Both the position numbers and the translations under genes were made by a program. Below the pieces are notes generated by a model, which saw nothing but the letters and a program-made list of their open reading frames with translations, was not told the DNA's origin and did not search any database. A stretch of DNA of 35,838 nucleotides from a bacterium (GTDB lineage: Bacteria; Desulfobacterota; Deferrisomatia; Deferrisomatales; Deferrisomataceae), in contig JALUTY010000064.1 of assembly GCA_027021615.1 (NCBI GenBank), positions 1 through 35,838 of the forward strand. Reading direction: 5' to 3'. Below, one piece after another: positions 6,991-15,739 of the stretch. Within the stretch, counting starts at the first letter, position 1. Each line of letters starts with the position of its first letter.

Positions 6991-7669
6991 TCCTCTCCTC
7001 CGCTTCGCTGCGCCGCAGGTACCGGGGGGTGAGGGCGTCGGGGGGCTCGGCCGAGCCGGCTCGCCAGCGCTGCCAGCCCAGCAGGGCCACCCGGGCCGGG
7101 GGCACGGTCCACAGGTCCCCGGGCGCCTCGTGGTAGCGGTCGCCCAGGCACAAGCGCAGAGCCTCCCGGTACGGGGACACCCCGGCTCCCAGGGCCAGGA
7201 CCGGCCGGCCGGTCTCCGCCAGGGCCCGACCGAGCCCGGGCGGGTCCCAGGCCGCTTCGTCCAGGACCCGCCGGCCCGTCTCGCCGTCCCAGGCGCCGGC
7301 GTACACCTGGCGCTTCTTGGCGTCGAGCACGGGCACCACCAGTCCCGGCCACGGCCCGGCCCGGCCGGCCAGGGCCTCCAGGCTCGACACCCCCACCACC
7401 GGGATCCCCAGGGCCACGGCCAGGCCCTTGGCCGTGGCCACCCCCACCCGAACCCCGGTGAACGCGCCCGGGCCCGCGGTCACGGCCAGGGCCACCAGGT
7501 CGCCCCGACCCACCCCTGCCGTGGCCAGGGTCGCCTCCACCAGGACCAGGATCCGCCGGGACTGGCGGGGACCCGAGGCCTCCACCGCCTCGGACCGCAC
7601 GGCCCCGTCCACCACCACGGCCACGCCGGCCGTGCGCTCCGAGGTGTCCATGCCCAGGACCGCGTTCAT
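6968..7669 (-). CDS. tsaB: tRNA threonylcarbamoyladenosine biosynthesis protein TsaB
   Basis: Inactive ASKHA-fold partner of TsaD, needed for t6A37 modification of ANN-decoding tRNAs in the cytoplasm. 233 residues. Diagnostic parts are the N-terminal MDTSERTAGVAV strand and GPGAFTGVRVGVATAKGLA (split: GPGAFTG then RVGVATAKG), followed by VSSLEALAG and VPVLDAKKRQVYAG. The ATG start overlaps the rseP TGA as ATGA, so the frame open further upstream is only the antisense/offset shadow of rseP. The C-terminus (RAERLGG) and its TAG are encoded by octamer repeat, so the true ancestral end may have been a few residues earlier. Last gene of the long envelope/isoprenoid operon. Confidence 0.93.
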   Translation of the reverse strand: MNAVLGMDTSERTAGVAVVVDGAVRSEAVEASGPRQSRRILVLVEATLATAGVGRGDLVALAVTAGPGAFTGVRVGVATAKGLAVALGIPVVGVSSLEALAGRAGPWPGLVVPVLDAKKRQVYAGAWDGETGRRVLDEAAWDPPGLGRALAETGRPVLALGAGVSPYREALRLCLGDRYHEAPGDLWTVPPARVALLGWQRWRAGSAEPPDALTPRYLRRSEAEERRAERLGG

Positions 7670-8732
7670 CCGCTCAGAATCCGGGCGAGGTCGTTGTACA
7701 TGACGAAAGCCATGAGCGCGAGCAGGATGGCCAGGCCCACCTGCTGGGCTACCTCCCGGTGCCGCAGGCTCACGGGCCGGCCCCGCACCGCCTCGATCCC
7801 GAAAAACAGCAGGTGCCCCCCGTCCAGGATGGGGATGGGCAGCAGGTTCAGCACGGCCAGGTTCACCGACAGCACGGCCATCAGGAACAGGAAGCTCTGG
7901 GCACCGGCTTGGGCGGTCTCGCCGGCCATCTTGGCGATGGCGATGGGCCCGCCCAGGGTGCGGGGGCTGACCCGTCCCACCACCATCTTGACCAGCACCT
8001 CCGCGGTCACGGCGGTCCATCGGGCGGTCTCCCGGATGCCGATCCACGGCGCCATCCACACGGGGTTGCGCTCGACCGACACCTCGCCCGAGGGGGCGAT
8101 GCCGATCATGGGCTTCTGGATCGTCTCGCCCAGCAGGTTCCGGGACTCCCGGAACACCGGCTTCACCCGCAGGTCGAACCGGGTGCCCTGCCGCTCCACC
8201 GTGATCACCAGATCCCGGCCCCCCGAGCCGGCGATCCGCTCGGCCATGTCGTCCCACGAGGCCACGGGCTCCCCGTCGATGGCCACGATCCGATCGCCCT
8301 GGACCAGGCCCGCCGCCTCGGCCGGCATGCCCGGGCTCACCTGGCCCACCACCGGCTGGAGCACCGGGGTGCCGAACAGACTCAGCAGGGCAAACACCAC
8401 CACGGCGAGAACGACGTTCATGACCGGCCCGGCCACCACGGTGGCGATGCGGTGGGACACGGGCCGGGCGCTGAAGCTCCGGGCCTCCTCCCCGGCGGCC
8501 AGGGGCTCGTCCGGATCCTCGCCGAACAGCTTCACGTAGCCCCCCAAGGGAACGGCCGAGATCAGGTACTCGGTCTCGCCGCGGCGCCACCCCCACACCC
8601 GAGGGCCGAACCCCAGGGAGAACTTCAGGACCCGGATGCCCAGCCGCTTGGCCACCAGAAAGTGGCCGAACTCGTGCACGAACACGAGCACGCCCAGGAG
8701 CACCACGAACGCGGCGGTGGAATGGAACACGG

Positions 8733-8736
<4 letters not shown>
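7666..8736 (-). CDS. rseP: Site-2 zinc metalloprotease RseP
   Basis: Intramembrane protease of regulated proteolysis (anti-sigma factor cleavage and signal-peptide clearance in E. coli). 356 residues. The HEFGH zinc motif lies in the first transmembrane helix; a single PDZ domain follows (around GMPAEAAGLVQGDRIVAIDG). The C-terminal NLLPIPILDGGH supplies the Asp ligand. E. coli RseP has two PDZ domains and ~450 residues; the one-PDZ form is common elsewhere. I start at the ATG at 8736 because it overlaps the dxr stop (ATGA) and is preceded by AAGGGG repeats. It follows dxr and precedes tsaB, with 4-base overlaps on both sides. Confidence 0.95.
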
Positions 8737-9889
<1,153 letters not shown>

Positions 9890-9893
<4 letters not shown>

Positions 9894-10687
9894 GGGCCGG
9901 CCCCCACCAAGGCCAGAACGGCCGCGTAGGCCGGCGCCGCCAGGAGCAGGGCGTCCACCCGGTCGAGCACCCCACCGTGGCCGGGCAGAATCGATCCGGA
10001 GTCCTTCACCCCGGCGCTGCGCTTCCACACCGACTCCAGCAGATCGCCCAGCTGGGCCGCCAGGTTGAGCACCCCGGCAACCCACAGTCCGGTCCAGGCG
10101 CCGTGGGGGGTGGGCAGCACCGCCGAGACGAGCCAGCCCACCAGACAAGCCGCCACCACGCTGGCCGCAGCCCCCTCCACGCTCTTCTTGGGGCTGACCG
10201 ATGGAGCCAGGGGGTGCTCGCCCAGAGCGGTGCCCACGTAGTAGGCTGCGATGTCCCCCGCCCACACCACCGCCAACACGAACACCACCGCGCTCACCCC
10301 GGCCTGGCGAACCCACACCAGATGGCCCAGACCGTAGGCCACTCCCACCCATCCCCCCACCGTGCCGCCCCACCGGGCGAACCAGTCGCTACGAGGACCG
10401 GGCCCCAGGATCCAGGCGGCCCCGAACACCGCCCCGCCCCCCACCAGCAGCAGCCCCGGCACGGCGCGATCCGGGCACAGGAACCCCAGCACCACCACCC
10501 CGGCCCAGGCCGCCGTGGCCGTCCGCTCCAGCGGGTTGGCGTCGGGCGCGGCCAGCCGCAGGTACTCCCGCATGCCCACCACGGCCACGGCCGCGGTCAG
10601 GAGCCCGAACCCCGTCGCGCCCCCCAGGAACAACACCCCCAGGAACCCCGCTCCGGCCCACAGGGCGGTCCGGACCCGCGCGCTCAT
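9890..10687 (-). CDS. cdsA: Phosphatidate cytidylyltransferase
   Basis: Makes CDP-diacylglycerol from phosphatidate and CTP at the inner membrane. 265 residues with about seven or eight hydrophobic helices. The complete family signature is present near the C-terminus: SVWKR, four residues, KDSGSILPGHGG and LDR, with the conserved KD and HGG...DR. The ATG at 10687 has GAGGGG upstream and lies 8 bases after the uppS stop; a longer open frame exists but overlaps uppS. Followed by dxr with a 4-base overlap. Confidence 0.95.
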
Positions 10688-10695
10688 GTTTCCCC

Positions 10696-11430
10696 TCACC
10701 CTCCCACCTGCTCGCTCGTCAACCCGAAGCGCCGCTCCCTGCGGGCGTAGTCGTCCAGGGCCTTGCGGAACTCGGCCTCCCGAAACTCGGGCCACAGGGT
10801 CGAGGTCACGTAGAGCTCGGTGTAGGCCAGCTGCCACAACAGGAAGTTGGAGATCCGCATCTCTCCGCTCGTGCGGATCAGCAGGTCGGGGTCGGGCACG
10901 TCCGGAGCGTAAAGGAACCGGCGGAACCGCTCCTCGTCCAGGTCCTCGGGCCGCCCCCCCTGGGCCAGGGCGGACCGCACCGCGTGGAGGATCTCGGCCC
11001 GACCGCCGTAGGACAGGGCCAGGATCAGATCGAGATCCCGGGCGTCGCGGGTCTCCGCCTCGGCCCACCGAACCGCTTCGAGGGCCCGGGGAGGCAGCCG
11101 GTCCAGCTCCCCGATCGCCCTTACCCGGACCCCGTTGCGCCTCAGGTCCGGCACCTCCACCCGGAGAAACCGGCGCAGCAGCCCCATCAGAGCCGCGATC
11201 TCCCGCGGGGGCCTGCCCCAGTTCTCGGAGGAGAACGCGAACAGGGTCAGGTAGCGCACCCCGGCCGCCCGGGCCTCGCGCACCACGGCGCGCACCGAGT
11301 CGATGCCGGCCCGGTGCCCGCGGACCCGGTTCCAGCCTCGGCGCCGGGCCCACCGGCCGTTCCCGTCCATGATGATCGCTACATGGCGGGGAACCTGGGA
11401 GCGGGGGGGAAGCGGGGTCGGGTTCGCCAT
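10696..11430 (-). CDS. uppS: Di-trans,poly-cis-undecaprenyl-diphosphate synthase
   Basis: Condenses eight IPP units onto FPP to give the C55 lipid carrier for peptidoglycan and O-antigen. 244 residues, typical length. The cis-prenyltransferase motifs are in order: IIMDGNGRWA with catalytic Asp22, RGHRAG, FAFSSENWGRP, and RTSGEMRISNFLLWQLAYTE with the Mg/IPP-binding glutamates. ATG start, 13 bases after frr. Downstream genes cdsA and dxr are co-oriented and nearly abutting, so this is one transcript. Confidence 0.97.
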   Translation of the reverse strand: MANPTPLPPRSQVPRHVAIIMDGNGRWARRRGWNRVRGHRAGIDSVRAVVREARAAGVRYLTLFAFSSENWGRPPREIAALMGLLRRFLRVEVPDLRRNGVRVRAIGELDRLPPRALEAVRWAEAETRDARDLDLILALSYGGRAEILHAVRSALAQGGRPEDLDEERFRRFLYAPDVPDPDLLIRTSGEMRISNFLLWQLAYTELYVTSTLWPEFREAEFRKALDDYARRERRFGLTSEQVGG

Positions 11431-11443
11431 CGGCCGGAAGCCT

Positions 11444-12010
11444 TCAGACCTCCATGATCTCGGCTTCCTTCTGTTTCAGCACCTGATCCACCTTGGCCAC
11501 GTACTCATCCGTGAGCCTTTGGATCTCGTCCTTCATCCGGCGCTGGTCGTCCTCGGAGATGGCCTTCTCCTTCTGGAGCCGGTCCAGCTCGGAGTTGGCC
11601 TCGCGCCGGGCGTTGCGTACCGCTACCCGGGCCTCCTCGGCCATGCCTCGCACCACCTTTACCAGCTCCTTCCGGCGCTCCTCGGTCAGCTTGGGGATCG
11701 GCACCCGAACCACGTTGCCGTCGCTGGTGGGGTTCAGGTCCAGCTCGGACTGGAGGATCGCCTTCTCGATGGCCGGGATCACCGATTTGTCCCAGGGCTG
11801 GATCGCGATCAGGCGCGGCTCGGGGATCGACAGGCTCGCCACCTGGTTCAAGGGGGTGGGAGTGCCGTAGTACTCCACCCGGATCCCGTCCAGGAGGGCC
11901 AGGCTCGCCCGCCCGGTGCGCACCCGGGCGAAGTGGCGCTGGAGCGCCTCGACCGCCTTCTCCATGCTCTTCTTGGCCTGCTGCTTCACCTCTTGCACCG
12001 ACTCCGCCAT
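11444..12010 (-). CDS. frr: Ribosome recycling factor
   Basis: Splits post-termination ribosomes together with EF-G. 188 residues, close to the usual 185. Conserved RTGRASLALLD near the start, PTPLNQVASLSIPEPR, the VRVPIPKLTEERRKELVK hinge region (here VRVPIPKLTEER) and RNARREANSELD in the long helical bundle. ATG start with AGGATC just upstream. pyrH lies upstream, but an octamer-repeat spacer of 94 bases separates them. uppS follows after 13 bases. Confidence 0.97.
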   Translation of the reverse strand: MAESVQEVKQQAKKSMEKAVEALQRHFARVRTGRASLALLDGIRVEYYGTPTPLNQVASLSIPEPRLIAIQPWDKSVIPAIEKAILQSELDLNPTSDGNVVRVPIPKLTEERRKELVKVVRGMAEEARVAVRNARREANSELDRLQKEKAISEDDQRRMKDEIQRLTDEYVAKVDQVLKQKEAEIMEV

Positions 12011-12112
12011 GGCTCGATCCTCCCGCAGATGCCGTGAGTCCGTTGGGACGTTGGGACGTGAGGACGCCGAAATGCCTCCTAGCCTCCCAGCTTCCCCGCT
12101 TTTCTCAATCTC
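12011..12112. repeat. Octamer repeat block between pyrH and frr
   Basis: From about 12050 the plus strand reads in strict phase 8: TTGGGACG, TTGGGACG, TGAGGACG, CCGAAATG, CCTCCTAG, CCTCCCAG, CTTCCCCG. The G-rich orientation switches to the C-rich orientation in the middle without losing the 8-base phase, so the two halves are partly complementary and could fold. It interrupts the conserved pyrH-frr pair. No gene or promoter is evident. Confidence 0.75.
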
Positions 12113-12830
12113 CCACCACCCTCGTGCCGATGTCCTCGCCGCATACCACCCGCAGGGTGTTGCCGGGCCGGGTGAAGTCGTACACGATGATCGGCAGCCG
12201 GTTGTCCCGGCACAGGGAGATGGCGGTAGAATCCATCACTTTGAGGTCCCGCTTCAACACCTCGATGTACGACACCTCGTCGAACCGCCGGGCGTCCGAG
12301 TGGCCCACCGGGTCCTTGTCGTACACCCCATCGACCTTGGTGCCCTTCAGGATGGCCTCGGCGCCGATCTCCATGGCCCGCAGCCCCGCGGCCGTGTCGG
12401 TGCTGAAGTAGGGGTTTCCGGTGCCCGCCGCGAAGATCACGATTCGGCCCTTCTCCAGGTGCCGGATCGCCCGGCGCCGGATGTAGGGCTCGGCCACCTG
12501 CTGCATGGTGATCGCAGACATCACCCGAGTCTTGGCCCCGTGGCGCTCCAACGCATCCTGGAGGGCCAGGCTGTTGATCACCGTGGCGAGCATGCCCATG
12601 TAGTCGGCCGTGGCCCGGTCCATTCCGGCGGCCGAGGCCTTGAGGCCCCGGAAGATGTTCCCCCCGCCGACCACCAGAGCCACCTGTACCCCCAGGCCCC
12701 GCACCTCGGCCACCTCCTTGGCCAAGCGCTCCACCACCTCCTGGTCGATGCCGAACCCCTGGCCGCCCACGAGGGCCTCTCCAGAGAACTTGAGCAGCAC
12801 CCGACGGTACACCGGCTTTCGTTCGCTCAC
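12105..12830 (-). CDS. pyrH: UMP kinase
   Basis: Phosphorylates UMP to UDP; cytoplasmic hexamer of the amino-acid kinase fold. 241 residues, usual length. Recognised by [17 protein letters not shown], the [17 protein letters not shown] segment, [14 protein letters not shown] and [15 protein letters not shown]. Start is GTG at 12830 with AGGAG about six bases upstream. It lies between tsf and frr as in most proteobacteria, but a strong hairpin follows tsf, so pyrH probably has its own promoter in the 210-base gap. None is obvious. Confidence 0.97.
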   Translation of the reverse strand: MSERKPVYRRVLLKFSGEALVGGQGFGIDQEVVERLAKEVAEVRGLGVQVALVVGGGNIFRGLKASAAGMDRATADYMGMLATVINSLALQDALERHGAKTRVMSAITMQQVAEPYIRRRAIRHLEKGRIVIFAAGTGNPYFSTDTAAGLRAMEIGAEAILKGTKVDGVYDKDPVGHSDARRFDEVSYIEVLKRDLKVMDSTAISLCRDNRLPIIVYDFTRPGNTLRVVCGEDIGTRVVGD

Positions 12831-12854
12831 GATGGCTCCTGGGTATGCGTGGAG

Positions 12855-12955
12855 TCAGGACGTTGGGACGCGAAGCGTCGTCACCCGTCACGCGTCACTG
12901 CCTTTCCCACCCGTCACCGCCCTTGCCCCCATCTGTGTGGATCTGTGGCTAAAGA
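12855..12955. repeat. Short octamer and CGTCAC heptamer repeats upstream of pyrH
   Basis: Two to three octamers (CAGGACGT, TGGGACGC, GAAGCGTC) are followed by CGTCACC, CGTCACG, CGTCACT in phase 7 at about 12879-12899. A further period-10 pair (ATCTGTGTGG, ATCTGTGGCT) lies at 12930-12950. This is the 5' region of pyrH. Confidence 0.55.
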
Positions 12956-12988
12956 GGTTCGGACGCCGGGCGGGGCGGCCCAAACACA

Positions 12989-13026
12989 CGATCGGGGGAG
13001 CGGGGAGGGCCCCGCTCCCCCGATCG
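12989..13026 (-). terminator. Strong hairpin, probable terminator after tsf
   Basis: A perfect 17-bp stem (arms 12989-13005 and 13010-13026) with a 4-base loop, 15 bases past the tsf stop. In the tsf reading direction it is followed by TGTGTTTGG, a weak U-rich tail. The stem is nearly all G-C. It would separate rpsB/tsf transcripts from the pyrH operon. Confidence 0.75.
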
Positions 13027-13041
13027 GTTCGCAGGAACGCG

Positions 13042-13692
13042 TCAGGCGCCGGCCTGGGCGGCCACCTCTTCGGCGAAGTTGTCCTTGCGTTTCTCCAGCC
13101 CCTCGCCGAGCTGGAACCGCACGAACCGGCGAATCCGAACATTCTCTCCAAGCTCCGCGATCTTCTGCTTCAGCAGGTCCCCCACCGTGACATCGGGGTC
13201 CTTCACGAAAGGCTGGTCCAGCAGGCAGTTCTCCTTGAGAAACTTCTGTAGCCGGCCTTCCACCATCTTCTCGATCACGTGGGGGGGCTTCCCGCTCTCG
13301 GCCGCCTGCTCGCTGAGAATCCGACGCTCGTTCTCCACTTCGTCGGCGGGGGCACTCTCCCGGTCGAGCCACCTGGGGTTGGTGGCGGCCACGTGCATGG
13401 CCACGTCGTGCACGAACTGCTTGAAGGCGTCGGTGCGGGCCACGAAATCGGTCTCGCAGTTCACCTCCACCAGCACGCCGATCCGGCCGCCCGCATGGAT
13501 GTACGAGTGAACCAGTCCCTCGGCTGCCACCCGACCCGCCTTCTTGGCGGCGTCCGCGAGCCCCTTCTTCCGAAGGTACTCCACGGCCTTGTCCATGTCA
13601 CCCCCGGTCTCCTGGAGGGCCCTTTTGCAGTCCATCATACCCGCTCCAGTTCGCTCCCGGAGCTCCTTCACCGCCTGCGCCGTAATCGCCAT
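13042..13692 (-). CDS. tsf: Elongation factor Ts
   Basis: Nucleotide exchange factor for EF-Tu. 216 residues, the shorter bacterial form with one complete core repeat. [18 protein letters not shown] marks the N-terminal domain, CETDFVAR the core, and [16 protein letters not shown] the C-terminal part. The ATG at 13692 gives the canonical MAITAQ start with GGGAG nine bases upstream; an in-frame start eight codons earlier is less likely. Normally cotranscribed with rpsB, but here 286 bases with a terminator-like hairpin and a large palindrome lie in between. Confidence 0.97.
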   Translation of the reverse strand: MAITAQAVKELRERTGAGMMDCKRALQETGGDMDKAVEYLRKKGLADAAKKAGRVAAEGLVHSYIHAGGRIGVLVEVNCETDFVARTDAFKQFVHDVAMHVAATNPRWLDRESAPADEVENERRILSEQAAESGKPPHVIEKMVEGRLQKFLKENCLLDQPFVKDPDVTVGDLLKQKIAELGENVRIRRFVRFQLGEGLEKRKDNFAEEVAAQAGA

Positions 13693-13724
13693 GGTTCTTA
13701 CTCCCTGTTCGGTCATTTCGGCTA

Positions 13725-13835
13725 GAAAGCTAGAATGCTAGGAGGCTGGAAACCCCTTTGTCTCTAGTTTCCAGTCTCCAGTATCTGGTCTCTGCCCGGC
13801 CGGAGGCAGGCTCCTTGCCCCGCCCTCCGAGGTGA
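13725..13835. repeat. Octamer, CTAG/CCAG heptamer and GGCCGGAGGCAGG repeat pieces
   Basis: The order is GGCTAGAA, AGCTAGAA, TGCTAGGA, GGCTGGAA (phase 8), then a short linker. Next are CTAGTTT, CCAGTCT, CCAGTAT, CTGGTCT (phase 7) at about 13763-13790. Last is GGCCGGAGGCAGG followed by CTTGCCCCGCC, which matches the end of the long dispersed repeat at 15.6 and 27.8 kb. The block lies directly upstream of tsf. Confidence 0.6.
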
Positions 13836-13854
13836 CGCGCCTATCTTGTCGCCG

Positions 13855-13930
13855 TGTTACTGATTCCAACGAAAGTATTGCCAGGCCCCCACCCCGTCCC
13901 CTGGCAATACGTTTGAAGATCTTAGTAACA
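13855..13930. promoter_or_regulatory. Large interrupted palindrome between rpsB and tsf
   Basis: Inner arms GTATTGCCAGG (13875-13885) and CCTGGCAATAC (13900-13910) are perfect. They enclose a 14-base GC-rich loop. Outer arms TGTTACT (13855-13861) and AGTAACA (13924-13930) are also perfect and equally spaced (13 bases each side), giving a 76-bp structure. It is clearly less GC-rich than its surroundings. It follows the rpsB terminator and precedes tsf, so it could be a tsf leader structure, a protein site or a mobile-element remnant. Function is unknown. Confidence 0.7.
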
Positions 13931-13940
13931 GGATTTCGAC

Positions 13941-13972
13941 AAACGGGAGCCGGCCCCGGGGGCCGGCTCCCG
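13941..13972 (-). terminator. Rho-independent terminator-like hairpin after rpsB
   Basis: Fourteen-bp arms (13944-13957 and 13959-13972, CGGGAGCCGGCCCC type) start 6 bases past the rpsB stop. In the reading direction they are followed by TTTGTCG. A strong GC stem with only a short T run; probable terminator or attenuator between rpsB and tsf. Confidence 0.7.
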
Positions 13973-13978
13973 TGCGGG

Positions 13979-14776
13979 TCAGTCCACGTCGATCTCGACC
14001 TCTTCCACCTCGAGGTACTCGTCCGACTGAGCCGGCTCGGCCTTCTCGTCACCCCCGACCGCCGCCGCCATCTCGGCCTCCACGTACTCCTGGCGCTGGG
14101 CCTTGCCCTCGATCACCGCGTCGGCGATCCGCGAGGTGAACAGCTTGATCGACCGCAGGGCGTCGTCGTTGCCGGGGATCGGGTAGCCGATCAGGTCCGG
14201 GTCGCAGTTGGTGTCGAGGATGGCAATGATCGGGATGCCCAGCCGGTTCGCCTCGCGCACCGCGATGTCCTCACGGGCGGGGTCCACGATGAACACCACG
14301 GAAGGCAGGCTCTTCATCTCCTTGATCCCCCCAAGGCTCCGCTCGAGCTTGGCGGCCTCGCGCCGGATCCGCAGGCCCTCCTTCTTCGTCATGAGCTCCA
14401 CGGTTCCGTCGCCGAGCATCCGCTCCATCTCCTTCAACCGCTCGATGCTGCGCCGGATAGTCTGGAAGTTGGTCAGGGTGCCGCCCAGCCAACGGTGGGT
14501 CACGTAGAACTCCCCGCATCGGTTGGCCTCTTCGCGCACGATGTCCACGGCCTGGCGCTTTGTCCCCACGAACAGGAACCGGCCGCCCTGGGCCGCGGTC
14601 TCCCGGGCGAACGCGTACGCCCGGCGGAACAGGTGCACCGTCTGACTCAGGTCAATGATATGGATCCCGTTGCGTTCGGTGAAGATGAACCGTTTCATCT
14701 TCGGATTCCACCGGTGCGTCTGGTGACCGAAGTGGACCCCGGCCTCCAGCATGTCGCGCATCGTCACGGTTGCCAT
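13979..14776 (-). CDS. rpsB: 30S ribosomal protein S2
   Basis: 265 residues. Canonical S2 motifs: [78 protein letters not shown] and DTNCDP. The ATG at 14776 has AGGAG nine bases upstream and gives the normal start; the open frame continues upstream without a better site. The C-terminus is an acidic tail of about 30 residues. Head of the rpsB-tsf-pyrH-frr block. Confidence 0.97.
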   Translation of the reverse strand: MATVTMRDMLEAGVHFGHQTHRWNPKMKRFIFTERNGIHIIDLSQTVHLFRRAYAFARETAAQGGRFLFVGTKRQAVDIVREEANRCGEFYVTHRWLGGTLTNFQTIRRSIERLKEMERMLGDGTVELMTKKEGLRIRREAAKLERSLGGIKEMKSLPSVVFIVDPAREDIAVREANRLGIPIIAILDTNCDPDLIGYPIPGNDDALRSIKLFTSRIADAVIEGKAQRQEYVEAEMAAAVGGDEKAEPAQSDEYLEVEEVEIDVD

Positions 14777-14889
14777 GTTGCCCTTCTCCTTTTTCTCGTG
14801 GTTGGCCTCCGCCCCCTTCGCCCCGCCTTCCCACCCGATCCGTTCGGGCACCACCGGCGGTCCAGGGGCGTGCGGAATGGAAGCGCATA

Positions 14890-14918
14890 CGGGTACCACA
14901 GCCACGCCCCGGTTTCAA
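14890..14918 (-). promoter_or_regulatory. Candidate rpsB promoter
   Basis: On the minus strand TTGAAA (14913-14918) is followed after 17 bases by TACCCG (14890-14895), about 115 bases upstream of rpsB. The -35 is good; the -10 is poor. On the opposite strand a perfect TTGACA (14927-14932) points toward the P-II gene but lacks a recognisable -10. Confidence 0.3.
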
Positions 14919-14937
14919 GGGCGGGCTTGACAATGGC

Positions 14938-15006
14938 GGGAGGGCTGGGAAGCTAGGAAGCATCTCCACGTCCTAACGTCCTAGCGTCCCAACGTCCTAA
15001 CGTTCA
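14938..15006. repeat. Octamer repeat block between rpsB and the P-II gene
   Basis: Strict 8-base phase: GGCTGGGA, AGCTAGGA, AGCATCTC, CACGTCCT, AACGTCCT, AGCGTCCC, AACGTCCT, AACGTTCA. As in the pyrH/frr gap, the strand orientation of the unit flips in the middle while the phase is kept. It ends a few bases before the ribosome binding site of the P-II gene. Confidence 0.8.
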
Positions 15007-15024
15007 CCCCCGAGGAGGCCGACC

Positions 15025-15366
15025 ATGAAGATGATCCAGGCCATCGTGAACACCGACCGGCTCGACGAGCTGCGGGACCGGCTGTTCGAGATCGGGGCCC
15101 CCGGCCTCACGGTCGACAGCGTGATGGGCATCGGCAAGCCCCTGGGCCAGATGCGCTACTCCGACAGCCGGGGGTTCGTGCCCAAGTTCTTCGCCAAGAG
15201 CCGGGTCCAGATCGTGGCCGAGGACGACCGGGTGGACGAGATCGTGGAGGCCGTGCGCACCGTGTGTCACACCGGCCAGATCGGCGACGGCAAGATCTTC
15301 GTGCTGCCGGTGGACGAGGTGGTCCGGATCCGCACCAACGAGCGGGGCAGCAAGGCGCTGTACTGA
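15025..15366 (+). CDS. P-II family signalling protein with altered T-loop
   Basis: 113 residues, colinear with E. coli GlnB without gaps across the T-loop. The C-terminal HTGQIGDGKIFVLPV and VVRIRTNERG are classic P-II ATP-site segments, and Lys58 is kept. Two key positions differ: residue 51, the uridylylated Tyr of GlnB, is Phe, and residue 39, the Gln that helps bind Mg-ATP/2-oxoglutarate, is Pro. The T-loop (RYSDSRGFVPKFFAK) is otherwise unlike GlnB/GlnK. It probably still binds adenine nucleotides but is unlikely to be uridylylated. The ATG has GAGGAGG seven bases upstream. It stands alone on the plus strand, with no glnA, amtB or nif genes near, so its partner is unknown. Confidence 0.88.
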   Translation: MKMIQAIVNTDRLDELRDRLFEIGAPGLTVDSVMGIGKPLGQMRYSDSRGFVPKFFAKSRVQIVAEDDRVDEIVEAVRTVCHTGQIGDGKIFVLPVDEVVRIRTNERGSKALY

Positions 15367-15739
15367 GGGCCGGGGGTCGGTGCTCGTTCGTCGTGGGTCG
15401 TGTGTGATACCGAGTTGCATTCAGAACTATTGGCCCCCTGCCCGAAGGGGCAAGGGGCCTGTCGGAGAGCCGGGCGCGGCTCCCTAGCCCGCCGCGCAGC
15501 GCCTCTGACGCTCGGACCGCGAAAGGGTTCGGATTCCACTGAGCTGCCATGAAACCAGCTCTTCGGTCCTGTGCCTGCGCGGCGAATCTCAAGCCTGGCT
15601 TCGCGCCCGGCCGGAGGCAGGTCCCTTGCCCCGCCCCCGGATCCGTATGCGATGGATGGCAACTTGGTATGAAAGGCCGTGGGGCGCAGGTCGGGGTTGA
15701 TCCGTGAAACGAACGGCTGTCGGACCTCCCCGCCTCGGC
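15367..15739. other. Intergenic region carrying a long dispersed repeat
   Basis: A gap of 373 bases between the convergent P-II and OmpA-like genes. 15375-15400 has GTCGT-rich heptamer-like sequence, 15445-15645 carries the long dispersed repeat listed separately, and 15650-15739 shows nothing recognisable. No terminator with a T run is visible for either gene. Confidence 0.6.
15445..15645. repeat. Long dispersed repeat, copy 1
   Basis: Shares order and sequence with 27633-27840. Both have a hairpin GAGCCG-N4-CGGCTC (here 15467-15482), then CGCCGCGCAGCGCCTC, CCATGAAACCA or TCATGAAACCA, then TGCGCGGCGAATCTCAA, GGCTTCGC and GGCCGG(A)AGCAGG, ending in TGCCCCGCC. The hairpin loop differs (GGCG against CGTG) while the stem is kept. 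Neither strand gives a better-conserved reading frame, so it appears non-coding. Confidence 0.75.

Noticed and set aside
14927-14955. Strong promoter for the P-II gene from a perfect TTGACA
   Set aside because: At 16-18 bases downstream there is only octamer repeat with no recognisable -10, so it is mentioned but not called.
15107-15592. Minus-strand open frame in the long repeat, similar in translation to one near 27.2-27.8 kb
   Set aside because: The two translations are similar, but an overlapping frame is equally similar, so the likeness comes from the shared DNA repeat and not from a protein under selection.
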